A stretch of DNA of 64,000 bases, taken from contig CAZTHL010000001.1 of assembly GCA_964613585.1 (NCBI GenBank), forward strand, positions 1 to 64,000. The letters are read 5' to 3'. The position numbers and the translations under genes were made by a program. Position 1 is the first letter of the stretch; each line of letters opens with the position of its first letter. Positions 52,741 through 60,522 of this stretch are shown here, piece by piece. The DNA comes from CAZTHL01 sp964613585 (GTDB lineage: Bacteria > Pseudomonadota > Alphaproteobacteria > DSM-16000 > Inquilinaceae). Under the pieces are notes generated by a model. The model saw only the letters and a program-made list of their open reading frames with translations, did not search any database and was not told the DNA's origin.

Positions 52741-52979
52741 GGAGCCAGATCGATCGAGTAGGTCTCGATCACCGGGTTCGCCAGCAGCGTCCGGCACATG
52801 GCCTCGACCCGGGCGCGCGCCGAATCGGCGTCGGCGGCGTCCACCTGCATCTCGATGAGCTTGCCCTGGCGAACGCTGCTGGCCTCATGGAAGCCGAGGG
52901 TGTTGAGCGCGTGCTCGATCGCCTTGCCCTGGGGATCAAGCACGCCCGGCTTCAACTCGATTCGCACGGTGGCCCGCAT
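52737..52979 (-). CDS. purS: Phosphoribosylformylglycinamidine synthase subunit PurS
   Basis: The 80-residue protein matches PurS: MRATVRIELKPGVLDPQGKA, IEHALNTLGFHEASSVRQGK, and the ending LLANPVIETYSIDL. PurS bridges PurQ and small PurL for ammonia transfer. The ATG at 52979 lies 35 bases behind purC. Its stop overlaps the start of the alkA-type gene. Confidence 0.94.
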   Translation of the reverse strand: MRATVRIELKPGVLDPQGKAIEHALNTLGFHEASSVRQGKLIEMQVDAADADSARARVEAMCRTLLANPVIETYSIDLAP

Positions 52980-53014
52980 CGCCGCCCCTTCTCCCATCAC
53001 GCCTCGGATTGGCG

Positions 53015-53782
53015 CTACTGCATCGCGGAGGTGCCCTTGAGGTCGGCGGCGCCGGCCTCGGGCAGGATGCCAAGCCGGCGCGCCACCTCCTGATAGGCCT
53101 CGGCGACGCTGCCAAGGTCCTGGCGGAAGCGATCCTTGTCGTACTTCTCGTTGGTCCGGACATCCCAAAGCCGGCAATTGTCCGGGCTGATCTCGTCGGC
53201 CAGCACCAGCTGCATCTCGCCGTGCTCGTTGAACAGCCGGCCGAACTCCAGCTTGAAGTCGATCAGCTTCAAGCCGATGCCAAGGAACAGGCCCGACAGA
53301 TAGTCGTTCACGCGCAGGCTGAGCGAGGTCATGTCGTCCAGGTCCTGTGGCGTCGCCCAGCCGAAGGCGGTGATGTGCTCCTCGCAGATCATCGGATCGC
53401 CGAGCTCGTCCGATTTCAGGAAGTACTCGACGATCGAGCGGGGCAGGGGCGTTCCCTCCGGGATACCGAAGCGCTTGGAGAAGGATCCAGCGGCGATGTT
53501 GCGGACGACCACCTCGATCGGGACAATCTCCACCTCGTGCACGAGCTGCTCGCGCATGTTGAGCCGGCGCATGAAGTGGGTGGGCACGCCCATCTCCATG
53601 AGCTTGGTCATGAGGTACTCGGAGATCCGATTGTTCAGAACCCCCTTTCCGGAGATGACGCCCCTCTTCTCGTTGTTGAAGGCGGTCGCATCGTCCTTGA
53701 AGTACTGGACAAGGGTCCCCGGCTCCGGCCCTTCGAACAGGACCTTGGCCTTGCCCTCGTAGATTCGCCGACGCCGGGTCAT
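53015..53782 (-). CDS. purC: Phosphoribosylaminoimidazole-succinocarboxamide synthase
   Basis: The 255-residue SAICAR synthetase begins RRRIYEGKAKVLFEGPEPGT and has VPTHFMRRLNMREQLVHEVE, the PIEVVVRNIAAGS signature, and LIDFKLEFGR with LADEISPDNCRLWD. It adds aspartate to CAIR using ATP. It is the first gene of the purC-purS-alkA-purQ-opgG-purL-bolA-grxD run on the minus strand. Confidence 0.96.
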   Translation of the reverse strand: MTRRRRIYEGKAKVLFEGPEPGTLVQYFKDDATAFNNEKRGVISGKGVLNNRISEYLMTKLMEMGVPTHFMRRLNMREQLVHEVEIVPIEVVVRNIAAGSFSKRFGIPEGTPLPRSIVEYFLKSDELGDPMICEEHITAFGWATPQDLDDMTSLSLRVNDYLSGLFLGIGLKLIDFKLEFGRLFNEHGEMQLVLADEISPDNCRLWDVRTNEKYDKDRFRQDLGSVAEAYQEVARRLGILPEAGAADLKGTSAMQ

Positions 53783-53804
53783 GGCTGAGGGCTCATTCTC
53801 GAGT

Positions 53805-53824
53805 GCCTTTCGCGCGTGAAAGGC
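53805..53824. promoter_or_regulatory. Leader hairpin upstream of purC
   Basis: GCCTTTC and GAAAGGC form a perfect 7-bp stem around a 6-base GC-rich loop, 22 bases upstream of the purC start. Its position in the leader suggests a structural or attenuating role; no purine riboswitch is recognisable. Confidence 0.3.
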
Positions 53825-53862
53825 GCGGCCGCGGAGGCGCGGCGCTGCCTACCTGCACCAAG

Positions 53863-53891
53863 CATATAGCAAGGGGCCGCGGTCTTCACAA
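53863..53891 (-). promoter_or_regulatory. Candidate promoter of the purC operon
   Basis: On the minus strand TTGTGA (53891-53886) and TATATG (53868-53863) are separated by 17 bases. The -10 box is about 80 bases upstream of purC, and the purC leader hairpin lies downstream of it. Confidence 0.45.
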
Positions 53892-54099
53892 TTCGCCGGG
53901 CCCTCGATGCGCCACTCCGGGGGCGCGGCGGCCGGGCGTGGCGGCCCTGCCGGGCTCGTCAGCGCAGAAAGCAGTCTAGGAGATCCGTCCGACAAGCCCG
54001 CCCTTCCTTAACATCGGCCGAAGTCGTGCCCATATATCCAAGCGGAAACGGTGGCCTTGTTGTCTCGATGAGGCCCAAAACATTCGCGAGGAGGCGACG

Positions 54100-54423
54100 A
54101 TGACGACCTTCGACGCACGGGAGCGAGCCTTCGAAGAGCTGTATCATCACGATCAGGATCTACAGTTCCGAGTGGAGTGCCGGCGCAACCGACTGTTGGC
54201 ATCTTGGGCGGCCGAGGTTATGGGCCTCGATGCCGAAGCCACGCGGGATTATGCGGAGGACGTGGTGCGCGGGTGCGTGACCGTGCCGTGCCATGCCCAT
54301 GACCGGATCCTGGCCGATCTGCAGGCTCACAACGCTGAGGTTTCGGACCACCGTCTGCGACGCAAGATGGACGAGTTGATGGCGGTGGCGCGCCGGCAGG
54401 TCATGGCCGAGGTGCGCGCCTGA
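54100..54423 (+). CDS. DUF1476 protein, F1-ATPase zeta inhibitor family
   Basis: The 107-residue helical protein begins MTTFDARERAFEELYHHDQD and contains FRVECRRNRLLASWAAEVMG, the DUF1476 signature. In Paracoccus and relatives this family is the zeta subunit that blocks F1-ATPase from hydrolysing ATP. The N-terminal helix, which inserts into F1, is present in full. The ATG has GGAGG seven bases before. The gene beside purB and purC is a common alphaproteobacterial neighbour. Confidence 0.88.
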   Translation: MTTFDARERAFEELYHHDQDLQFRVECRRNRLLASWAAEVMGLDAEATRDYAEDVVRGCVTVPCHAHDRILADLQAHNAEVSDHRLRRKMDELMAVARRQVMAEVRA

Positions 54424-54430
54424 CGGATCC

Positions 54431-54916
54431 TTACCCATGGTCGGCGCGCGGGCCGGCCGCGTCCGCTACCGGACAACGGGCCTCAAGCCGGGTGAGCCAC
54501 GAATCGACACGCCGCTGGTTTACCCCGAGATCCCAGTAGCCGATCAAGGCCCGACTCAGGATCGCCGCAGCGGCGCAACCGTCCGCGACATCGACGAACC
54601 GCGCGGTGATCCGGTCGGGAAAGCCGAGCAGGCGGGAGCGCTGGATCGCGTCGACCTGCCGGCGGTCCGGCGACACCTCGAGGATCCAGGTGCGCGGTGC
54701 ATTCATCAGCAGGTCGATCCAGGCCTCCGCCACGGCTTCGGGTGAAGTCGCGAACACCGGGCTGCGCCGATCGGCGGCGGACGGCGCGTCGGGCGGCAGC
54801 ACCAAATAGCGATTCGGCCGCCGTCGCCTCGGTTGGGCGGTGAACGGATCCTCGAAGGGACCGAAGTCCGTCTCCTGCGTCACGTCCTGGCCATTCCCGT
54901 CAAGCTTTTCCGTCAA
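54431..54916 (-). CDS. DUF1499 domain protein
   Basis: The 161-residue protein has a charged N-terminal tail of about 50 residues, then a DUF1499 domain: VFATSPEAVAEAWIDLL, ILEVSPDRRQVDAIQRSRLL, FPDRITARFVDV, and the ending LSRALIGYWDLGVNQRRVDSW. No membrane segment is present, unlike many members. The start is a TTG that overlaps the purB stop (TTGA); a GTG at 54883 is the alternative. It is the last gene of the purB unit and its function is unknown. Confidence 0.7.
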   Translation of the reverse strand: MTEKLDGNGQDVTQETDFGPFEDPFTAQPRRRRPNRYLVLPPDAPSAADRRSPVFATSPEAVAEAWIDLLMNAPRTWILEVSPDRRQVDAIQRSRLLGFPDRITARFVDVADGCAAAAILSRALIGYWDLGVNQRRVDSWLTRLEARCPVADAAGPRADHG

Positions 54917-56226
54917 GGCGGCGCCACGGTCGGCTCGGTGAACACCCGGGCGAAGATCGTGTCCACATGGGCTTTGTAGGGCGCCAGGGTGAAGGCCTCG
55001 GCCAGCCGATCGGGCGTGACGTGGGCGGTGATCTCGACATCGCCTTTGAGTAGCTCGAGGAAGCGGCCCTCGCCGGCCCAGGCGCGCATGGCGTTGCGCT
55101 GCACGAGGCGGTAGGCGTCCTCGCGCCCGACCCCCGCCTGGGTCAGCACGAGCAGCACCCGCTGGGAGAACACGAGCCCCCCCAGGTGGTCCAGATTCTG
55201 GCGCATCCGCTCCGGGTAAACGACTAGGCGGTCGACAACCCCGGCCAGCCGGGCGAGCGCGAAGTCGAGCGCGATGGTGGCATCGGGCGCGATCACCCGC
55301 TCAACGGACGAGTGCGAGATGTCCCGCTCGTGCCAGAGCGGGACGTTCTCCAGCGCCGGCACGACCATCGAGCGGACGACGCGGGCAAGACCGGTAAGGT
55401 TCTCGGTCAGGATCGGGTTGCGCTTGTGGGGCATGGCCGAGGAGCCCTTCTGCCCCTCGGCGAACAACTCCTCGGCCTCCCGCACTTCGGTGCGTTGAAG
55501 GTGGCGTATCTCGGTCGCCAGGTTCTCGACCGAGGCGGCGATCACGGCGAGCGTGGCGAAGAACATGGCGTGCCGGTCGCGCGGGATCACCTGGGTCGAG
55601 ACCGGCTCCGGCTCAAGGCCGAGCCGGGCGGCGACATGGGCCTCGACCCGGGGATCGACCGTGGCGAAGGTGCCGACGGCCCCGGACATTGCGCAGGTGG
55701 CAACCTCCCGCCGGGCCGCCGCGAGCCGATCGCGATTGCGCCGGAACGCGGCGAAATGGCCGGCGAGCTTGAGCCCGAAGGTGGTCGGCTCGGCATGGAC
55801 GCCGTGGCTGCGGCCGACACACATCGTGTCCTTGTGCTCGAGGGCCCGCCGCCGGAGCGCCTCGAGCAGCCGGTCGAGCCCTTCCGTCAGCCGGTCGGCG
55901 GCCTGGCTCAACTGCACCGCCAGACAGGTGTCGAGCACGTCGGAGGAGGTCAGGCCCTGGTGGATGAAGCGGGCCTCCGGACCGACGTGCTCGGCCAGGT
56001 TGGTCAGGAAGGCGATGACGTCGTGGCGGGTCTCGCGCTCGATCTCGTCGATCCGCGCCACGTCGAAGCGGCCGCGCTCGCGGATCGCCCGGGGCACGGA
56101 GCCTGGGACCTGGCCAAGCGCGGCCTGCGCCTCGGCGGCGTGGAGCTCGATCTCGAGCCAGATCCGGAACCGGTTCTCCGGCTCCCAGATCCGGACCATC
56201 TCGGGCCGGCTATAGCGGGGGATCAT
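54913..56226 (-). CDS. purB: Adenylosuccinate lyase
   Basis: The 437-residue enzyme of the fumarase/aspartase superfamily cleaves SAICAR and adenylosuccinate. The signature loop GSSAMPHKRNP is at 261-271 with the catalytic serine, H141 lies in GRSHGVHAEP, and HQGLTSSDVLDT is the second conserved block. The ATG at 56226 starts with the family N-terminus MIPRYSRPEMVRIW; the frame to 56409 is non-homologous. Its purine partners lie 1.1 kb away. Confidence 0.96.
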   Translation of the reverse strand: MIPRYSRPEMVRIWEPENRFRIWLEIELHAAEAQAALGQVPGSVPRAIRERGRFDVARIDEIERETRHDVIAFLTNLAEHVGPEARFIHQGLTSSDVLDTCLAVQLSQAADRLTEGLDRLLEALRRRALEHKDTMCVGRSHGVHAEPTTFGLKLAGHFAAFRRNRDRLAAARREVATCAMSGAVGTFATVDPRVEAHVAARLGLEPEPVSTQVIPRDRHAMFFATLAVIAASVENLATEIRHLQRTEVREAEELFAEGQKGSSAMPHKRNPILTENLTGLARVVRSMVVPALENVPLWHERDISHSSVERVIAPDATIALDFALARLAGVVDRLVVYPERMRQNLDHLGGLVFSQRVLLVLTQAGVGREDAYRLVQRNAMRAWAGEGRFLELLKGDVEITAHVTPDRLAEAFTLAPYKAHVDTIFARVFTEPTVAPP

Positions 56227-56414
56227 GGCGGTCGCCCGGTGGCGGCGGAGCAGGGGCGACGCCGACCATAGCAGCCGCGGGCCCTCAGGCAACGCCCACC
56301 GGCGCCATGCGTGGACGCCGGAGCGGCGGCCCATGCCGGCAGCGGCTTCCCGACCGGCTCGGCATCGGCTAGCCTCCCGCCCGTGCCGCCCCAGACGCCG
56401 GAGACGCACGACCC

Positions 56415-57506
56415 ATGAAACGCCGCGGATTGCTGCGCCGCGCCGGCGCCGCGGGCGCCGGTGTCGCCGTCGCCTCCTCCTTTCCCGCCCCGGCCATCGC
56501 TCAGGGGCGCAGGCAGTGGACCCTGGTCACGCCCTGGCCGCGCAACACCCCGGGCGTCGGCGTCAACGCCCAGCGGCTGGCCGACCGCATCACCGAGATG
56601 ACCGGCGGGCGCCTCACCGTCCGGCTCCACGCGGCGGGCGAGCTGGTGCCGCCGTTCGAGGTGTTCGACGCCGTGCAGGCGGGCAACGCCGACATGATGC
56701 ACGCCACGCCCTCCTACTGGGTCGGCAAGGCGCGCGCGCTCAGCTACTTCACCGGGGTGCCGTTCGGCCTCAACGCCGTGGAGCTGGCCGCCTGGATCTA
56801 TTTCGGCGAGGGCCAAGCGCTGTGGGACGAGATCTACGCCGGCTTCGGCCTCAAGCCGTTCTACGCCGGCAGCAGCGGCGTGCAGGCCGGCGGCTGGTTT
56901 CGCCGCGAGATCGCGACGCTGGACGATCTGCGCGGCCTGCGCATCCGCATCTCCGGCGTCGGCGGCGAGGTGCTCCGGCGCATCGGGGCGGCGGTGGTGC
57001 TGACCCCTCCGGGCGAGATCTTCGCCGCCATGCAGGCCGGCACCGTCGACGCCGCCGAGTGGGTCGGCCCCTGGAACGACCTCGCCTTCGGCTTGTACCG
57101 GGTCGCCCCGTACTACTACATGCCGGGCTTCCACGAGCCGGGCCCGGGCCTCGAGGTGACCGTCAACCGGGAGCGGTTCGCGGCGCTGCCGGCCGAGCAG
57201 CAGAAGATCATCGAGCACGCCGCCTCGTCGGTGGCCAACGAGACCCTGGCCGATTTCCAGTATCACAATGCGGTCGCGCTGGAGCCCCTGGTGCGGGACC
57301 ACGGCGCGGAGCTGCGCCATTTCTCCGAGGAGATCGTGGCGGAGCTGGGCCGTGTCGCGGGCGAGGTCCTGGCGGAGGCGGCGGCCGACGACCCGATGAC
57401 CGGCCGGGTCCACGCCGCCTACACGCGCTTCCGCGCGCAGGCGGTGCGCTACAGCCGGCGCATGGATCTCGTCAGCCTCCGCCAGCGCGACATGGTGCTG
57501 GGGTGA
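56415..57506 (+). CDS. TRAP transporter substrate-binding protein (DctP family), orphan
   Basis: The 363-residue periplasmic protein has a twin-arginine-type signal (MKRRGLLRRAGAAGAGVAVA, cleavage after AIAQ). The DctP body includes WTLVTPWPRNTPGVG, ITEMTGGRLTVRLHAAGEL, FDAVQAGNADMMHATP, LDDLRGLRIRISG and MQAGTVDAAEWVGPWND. Members of this subgroup bind organic acids such as 2-oxo or aromatic acids. No membrane subunits (DctQ or DctM) are adjacent, so it either serves a distant transporter or its partners lie elsewhere. It is divergent from purB. Confidence 0.87.
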   Translation: MKRRGLLRRAGAAGAGVAVASSFPAPAIAQGRRQWTLVTPWPRNTPGVGVNAQRLADRITEMTGGRLTVRLHAAGELVPPFEVFDAVQAGNADMMHATPSYWVGKARALSYFTGVPFGLNAVELAAWIYFGEGQALWDEIYAGFGLKPFYAGSSGVQAGGWFRREIATLDDLRGLRIRISGVGGEVLRRIGAAVVLTPPGEIFAAMQAGTVDAAEWVGPWNDLAFGLYRVAPYYYMPGFHEPGPGLEVTVNRERFAALPAEQQKIIEHAASSVANETLADFQYHNAVALEPLVRDHGAELRHFSEEIVAELGRVAGEVLAEAAADDPMTGRVHAAYTRFRAQAVRYSRRMDLVSLRQRDMVLG

Positions 57507-57521
57507 GAGGGGCGCGGATGA

Positions 57522-57821
57522 TCAAAAATTGTATGGCACGAACTCGATCTTGGCGGCGCCGCAGCGCGGACAGTACCAGTCGTCCGGCAGCTCGCTGAAC
57601 GGCGTGCCGGGCGGGATGCCGCTGTCCGGGTCGCCCTTCGCCGGGTCGTAGATATAGCCCGGGCACTCGCTCGCGATGCACTTGTACCGCTGCAGGCCGC
57701 TCGACGCCCGGGCCGGTCCCCGGCCGCCGAGCAGGCCCAGGCCGGCGAGCCCGAGGGCGCCCAGCAGCACGCCGCGCCGGGGCCGCAACACTCCCTCCCC
57801 GGACCGATCCCTTGCGCTCAT
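57522..57821 (-). CDS. Membrane-anchored rubredoxin with a CX4C site
   Basis: The 99-residue protein has a basic N-terminus and a hydrophobic segment (about residues 17-36, GVLLGALGLAGLGLLGG) that may act as a membrane anchor or twin-arginine signal. A rubredoxin domain follows. Iron ligands are C48 and C53 (KCIASECPGYIYD) and C84 and C87 (DWYCPRCG). The first pair is CX4C instead of the usual CX2C, a variant known in a few rubredoxins. The ATG at 57821 has AAGGAGCG before it. It precedes no oxygenase of its own strand except the 2OG enzyme 84 bases upstream. Confidence 0.85.
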   Translation of the reverse strand: MSARDRSGEGVLRPRRGVLLGALGLAGLGLLGGRGPARASSGLQRYKCIASECPGYIYDPAKGDPDSGIPPGTPFSELPDDWYCPRCGAAKIEFVPYNF

Positions 57822-57905
57822 CGCTCGCTCCTTGAGGCGTCCTTGACGTGTGGTGCGCCGATGCCGCCGTTTGCGACCCGGCATCCACCGGACGCGCGTG
57901 TGAAA

Positions 57906-59105
57906 TTAGCCGGTTCCGGCGCGCTGTCGGAACGCCGCGCGTTGTCGCGCCTCCTCCTCGCCGTAGAAGAAGCTGATCACGGCGAAGCGCCGGCCGCGGG
58001 TGACGTCGAGCGCCTCGTGCAGATGGGCGCAGGAGAAGACGATGGCGGCGCCGGCCGGCGGCGCGTAGCGCTCCGGCCCGAACTCGGGGAACACCAGCTC
58101 GCCGCCCTCGTAGGCGCCGGTGTTGAGGTTGAGGGTCATGGCGAAGCGGCGGTGCGCGGCGTCGGGCGTGGTGTTGTCCCGGTGCCGCCGGAAGTAGCCG
58201 CCGCGGCCGTCGCCGGCGGGCGCCTCGTAGCAGACCACCTTGAAGGCCTCGAAGCGGGTCGGCGCGAAATAGGTGGCCTTGCGGATCTCCGGCAGCAGGC
58301 GCCGGCCGACCCGCTCGGTCAGCCGCCGGCCGAGCCCGGGATCCGCCACCGTGTGGTCGCGCCGGCTCTTGACCGCAGGATCCTCGACCAGGGCCGGCTT
58401 GCCGTCCACCAGCCGGGGCATGCCCGACGGCGCGTTGTCTGCTTCCCAGGCCTGGATCAACGCCTGGCACAGCGCCGGTTCCAAGACGTGCGGCACGATC
58501 AGCACCGGCGCGCCGCCGCGCACCACCGGGCCGGCCGATGCCCCGGGCCGAGCGGCCAGGGCGCGCCGCGCCCGCTCGCGCCAACCGGCCGGGTCGCCGT
58601 CGAGCCGCGCCACCAGCCTGAGCGTCGGGTCGAGCACGAGGCCCATGGGCGCGGCCGGCTCGGCGGCGCCGGTGAGCTGCCCGTGCACCGCCCCGTCATC
58701 GGCGAGCAGGCGGACGCCCGGCGCCTCATGCCACGGCCGGGCCAGCAGCGTGTCCTCGGCGCGGCCGTTGATCAGCACCGCCAGCGCCGGCGCGTCCGGC
58801 TCCGCCGGCTCGCCGGGCGCCGGCACCAGCCGCTCGATCAGGTCCGGGCGCGCGCCGAGCAGGGCGAGCAGCACCGGCCCGCCGCAGTAATGCTCGTAGA
58901 AGCCGAGGATGCCGTCGGGGCCGGGCCGGCGAAAGTCGACGATGCGGTCGCCCGGCTCCGGCACCGGCGGCCGCGCCGTGCCGATGTCGTTCTTTGTAGG
59001 CGTCGGTAGGGGCGCGCCGTTCGACGCCGCCGCGCCGGACCGGCCCTCCGACGCGGCGGCCGGGCGTCGCGGGACAGGGGCGGGCGCGGTCGGGTCCTCG
59101 GTCAC
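57906..59105 (-). CDS. 2OG-Fe(II) oxygenase with N-terminal thioredoxin-like region
   Basis: The 399-residue protein ends in a prolyl-4-hydroxylase-type 2-oxoglutarate dioxygenase domain (about 270-385). Iron ligands are H308 and D310 (RRHRDNTT) and H363 (CAHLHEALDVT), with R372 or R373 as the likely 2OG contact (TRGRRFAV). The region about 50-190 resembles a peroxiredoxin-like fold but has no peroxidatic cysteine in place, so it is probably structural. The first 45 residues are low-complexity. The substrate is unknown. The rubredoxin gene follows on the same strand at 84 bases. Confidence 0.78.
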   Translation of the reverse strand: MTEDPTAPAPVPRRPAAASEGRSGAAASNGAPLPTPTKNDIGTARPPVPEPGDRIVDFRRPGPDGILGFYEHYCGGPVLLALLGARPDLIERLVPAPGEPAEPDAPALAVLINGRAEDTLLARPWHEAPGVRLLADDGAVHGQLTGAAEPAAPMGLVLDPTLRLVARLDGDPAGWRERARRALAARPGASAGPVVRGGAPVLIVPHVLEPALCQALIQAWEADNAPSGMPRLVDGKPALVEDPAVKSRRDHTVADPGLGRRLTERVGRRLLPEIRKATYFAPTRFEAFKVVCYEAPAGDGRGGYFRRHRDNTTPDAAHRRFAMTLNLNTGAYEGGELVFPEFGPERYAPPAGAAIVFSCAHLHEALDVTRGRRFAVISFFYGEEEARQRAAFRQRAGTG

Positions 59106-59234
59106 CGGCGGTCCTCCTCGCTACGAACCTAGGTACTCTATCCTAGCTATGGACGAATGTCCAGGCCCGTGTGACCGCCGATGGTAGACGGCGCCGGTTT
59201 CCGTGCCCTTGCCCGCTGCCCACAGGTCGCGCCG

Positions 59235-59729
59235 TCAGAGCTTGCCGTCGTTGGGCATCACCCCGACCCGGTGCCGGTAGGACAGCTCGCCGCCGGCCCA
59301 GGCGGTGCCGATGAGGCCGACGAACATGATCAGCGACAGGATGATGCCCCACGGCGCGACCCCGGCGACCGGGTCGCCCGAGCGGATGCCCCAGTTCACC
59401 ATGGCCAGCAGCAGCGCCGCCACGTTGCCGCCGGCATGGACGTAGCCCACCGGACGGCGGGTGGTGTTGATGCTGAAGAAGTCGACGGCGCCGACCATCG
59501 CCGCGAGAAGGCCGGTCACCGTGCCGATAATCAGCAGCCACAGCGAGGCCCGGGCCCAGAACGGGTCGCCGGTGCCGAGGAAGGCGATGTCGGTCAGCAC
59601 CAAAAAGATGAACGCGCCGATCGGCAGCGGCACGAGCATGGGGTGCAGAGGGTGGCCGCGGAAGGCGGCGTAGCTCTTGCGCGCCGGGTCGGCGGAACGC
59701 TCCTCGACATTGCCGTAAGTCTGAGCCAT
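59235..59729 (-). CDS. DUF2231 membrane protein
   Basis: The 164-residue protein begins at ATG 59729 (GAGGAGA ribosome binding site) with a 20-residue polar lead. It has the DUF2231 entry motif FRGHPLHPMLVPLPIGAF, then four membrane helices with a TGLLAAMVGAVDFF loop and the second HAGGNVAALLL helix. The conserved HPLHP histidines may bind heme or metal, but the family function is unknown. It is 129 bases upstream of the oxygenase gene on the same strand and probably a separate unit. Confidence 0.82.
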   Translation of the reverse strand: MAQTYGNVEERSADPARKSYAAFRGHPLHPMLVPLPIGAFIFLVLTDIAFLGTGDPFWARASLWLLIIGTVTGLLAAMVGAVDFFSINTTRRPVGYVHAGGNVAALLLAMVNWGIRSGDPVAGVAPWGIILSLIMFVGLIGTAWAGGELSYRHRVGVMPNDGKL

Positions 59730-60522
59730 GTCCAGTCTCCTCGGGTTGAAGGTGCCGGTCGAACAAGACATGATTGTGCCGGTTCCTTGAGGTGCTGGTG
59801 TCAAGCAGTTGTATTTCGTCGGACAAAAGGGTCTTTATTTCACGAGACCTTGGCCGCGGTGGCGCCCATGCCCAGTAGTTGGATGTCTCCTCGGTGACAC
59901 GCGCCCCCCGACGGGGTTCCGCGGGCGCCGGGCGGATTTCGCCTGCGCCCGGGCGTGCCGGCCGCGGGCGCCTTGTCGATCCCCCGCCGTTTCGCACCTA
60001 TGGCACGGTAGTGCCCGGAGGATCGGGGCCGCTCACCGCGAACGTCGGGGCGCTACCGTCTCAAGGTCGGCCATGAGCCCCGTTGCCGGCCGGTGCAGCA
60101 CGGGAGGATCGCGATCGACACCCTTCGGACGGGCTTGGAGCCCGGGCTCGAGCAGGGCCGGTCGCTCCTGGTCGATTCGATTGGGACGTGAAATGCCGTC
60201 ATGTCCGACGCCTCGCCGGGCGCAAGCCGGCGCAAGCGGGTGCTGAATTGCTCTGTGGCGGTGGCCCGAGCGTTGTCCGTCCACGCTCGCGCAGATGCCG
60301 GATCCCGGCGGCTCCCGCGGGTGACAGGTTTCACGTCGCGTTCGAGGTGGCGTTGGCCCGGGCCCGCCTCGACACCGGCCGGGGCATGCCGGGTTCAAGC
60401 CCGCCGCGTGCTCGAGTGGCACGCGGCATGATGAACGATGTGTCCTCGCCGTCCCGCACCGTTCAGGCAAACAGGCCAGGGTGGCGGCTCCTCGACCGGC
60501 CGGCCGGGTGCGGTCATGGCAC
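59730..60522. other. Gene-free stretch between the DUF2231 and ThDP-enzyme genes
   Basis: I see no supportable gene. Open frames on both strands have no recognisable family, no good start signals and strongly arginine- and proline-biased translations typical of non-coding GC-rich DNA. The first 90 bases are AT-richer and should contain the promoter of the DUF2231 gene. No copy of the palindromic repeat family is present. Confidence 0.45.
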
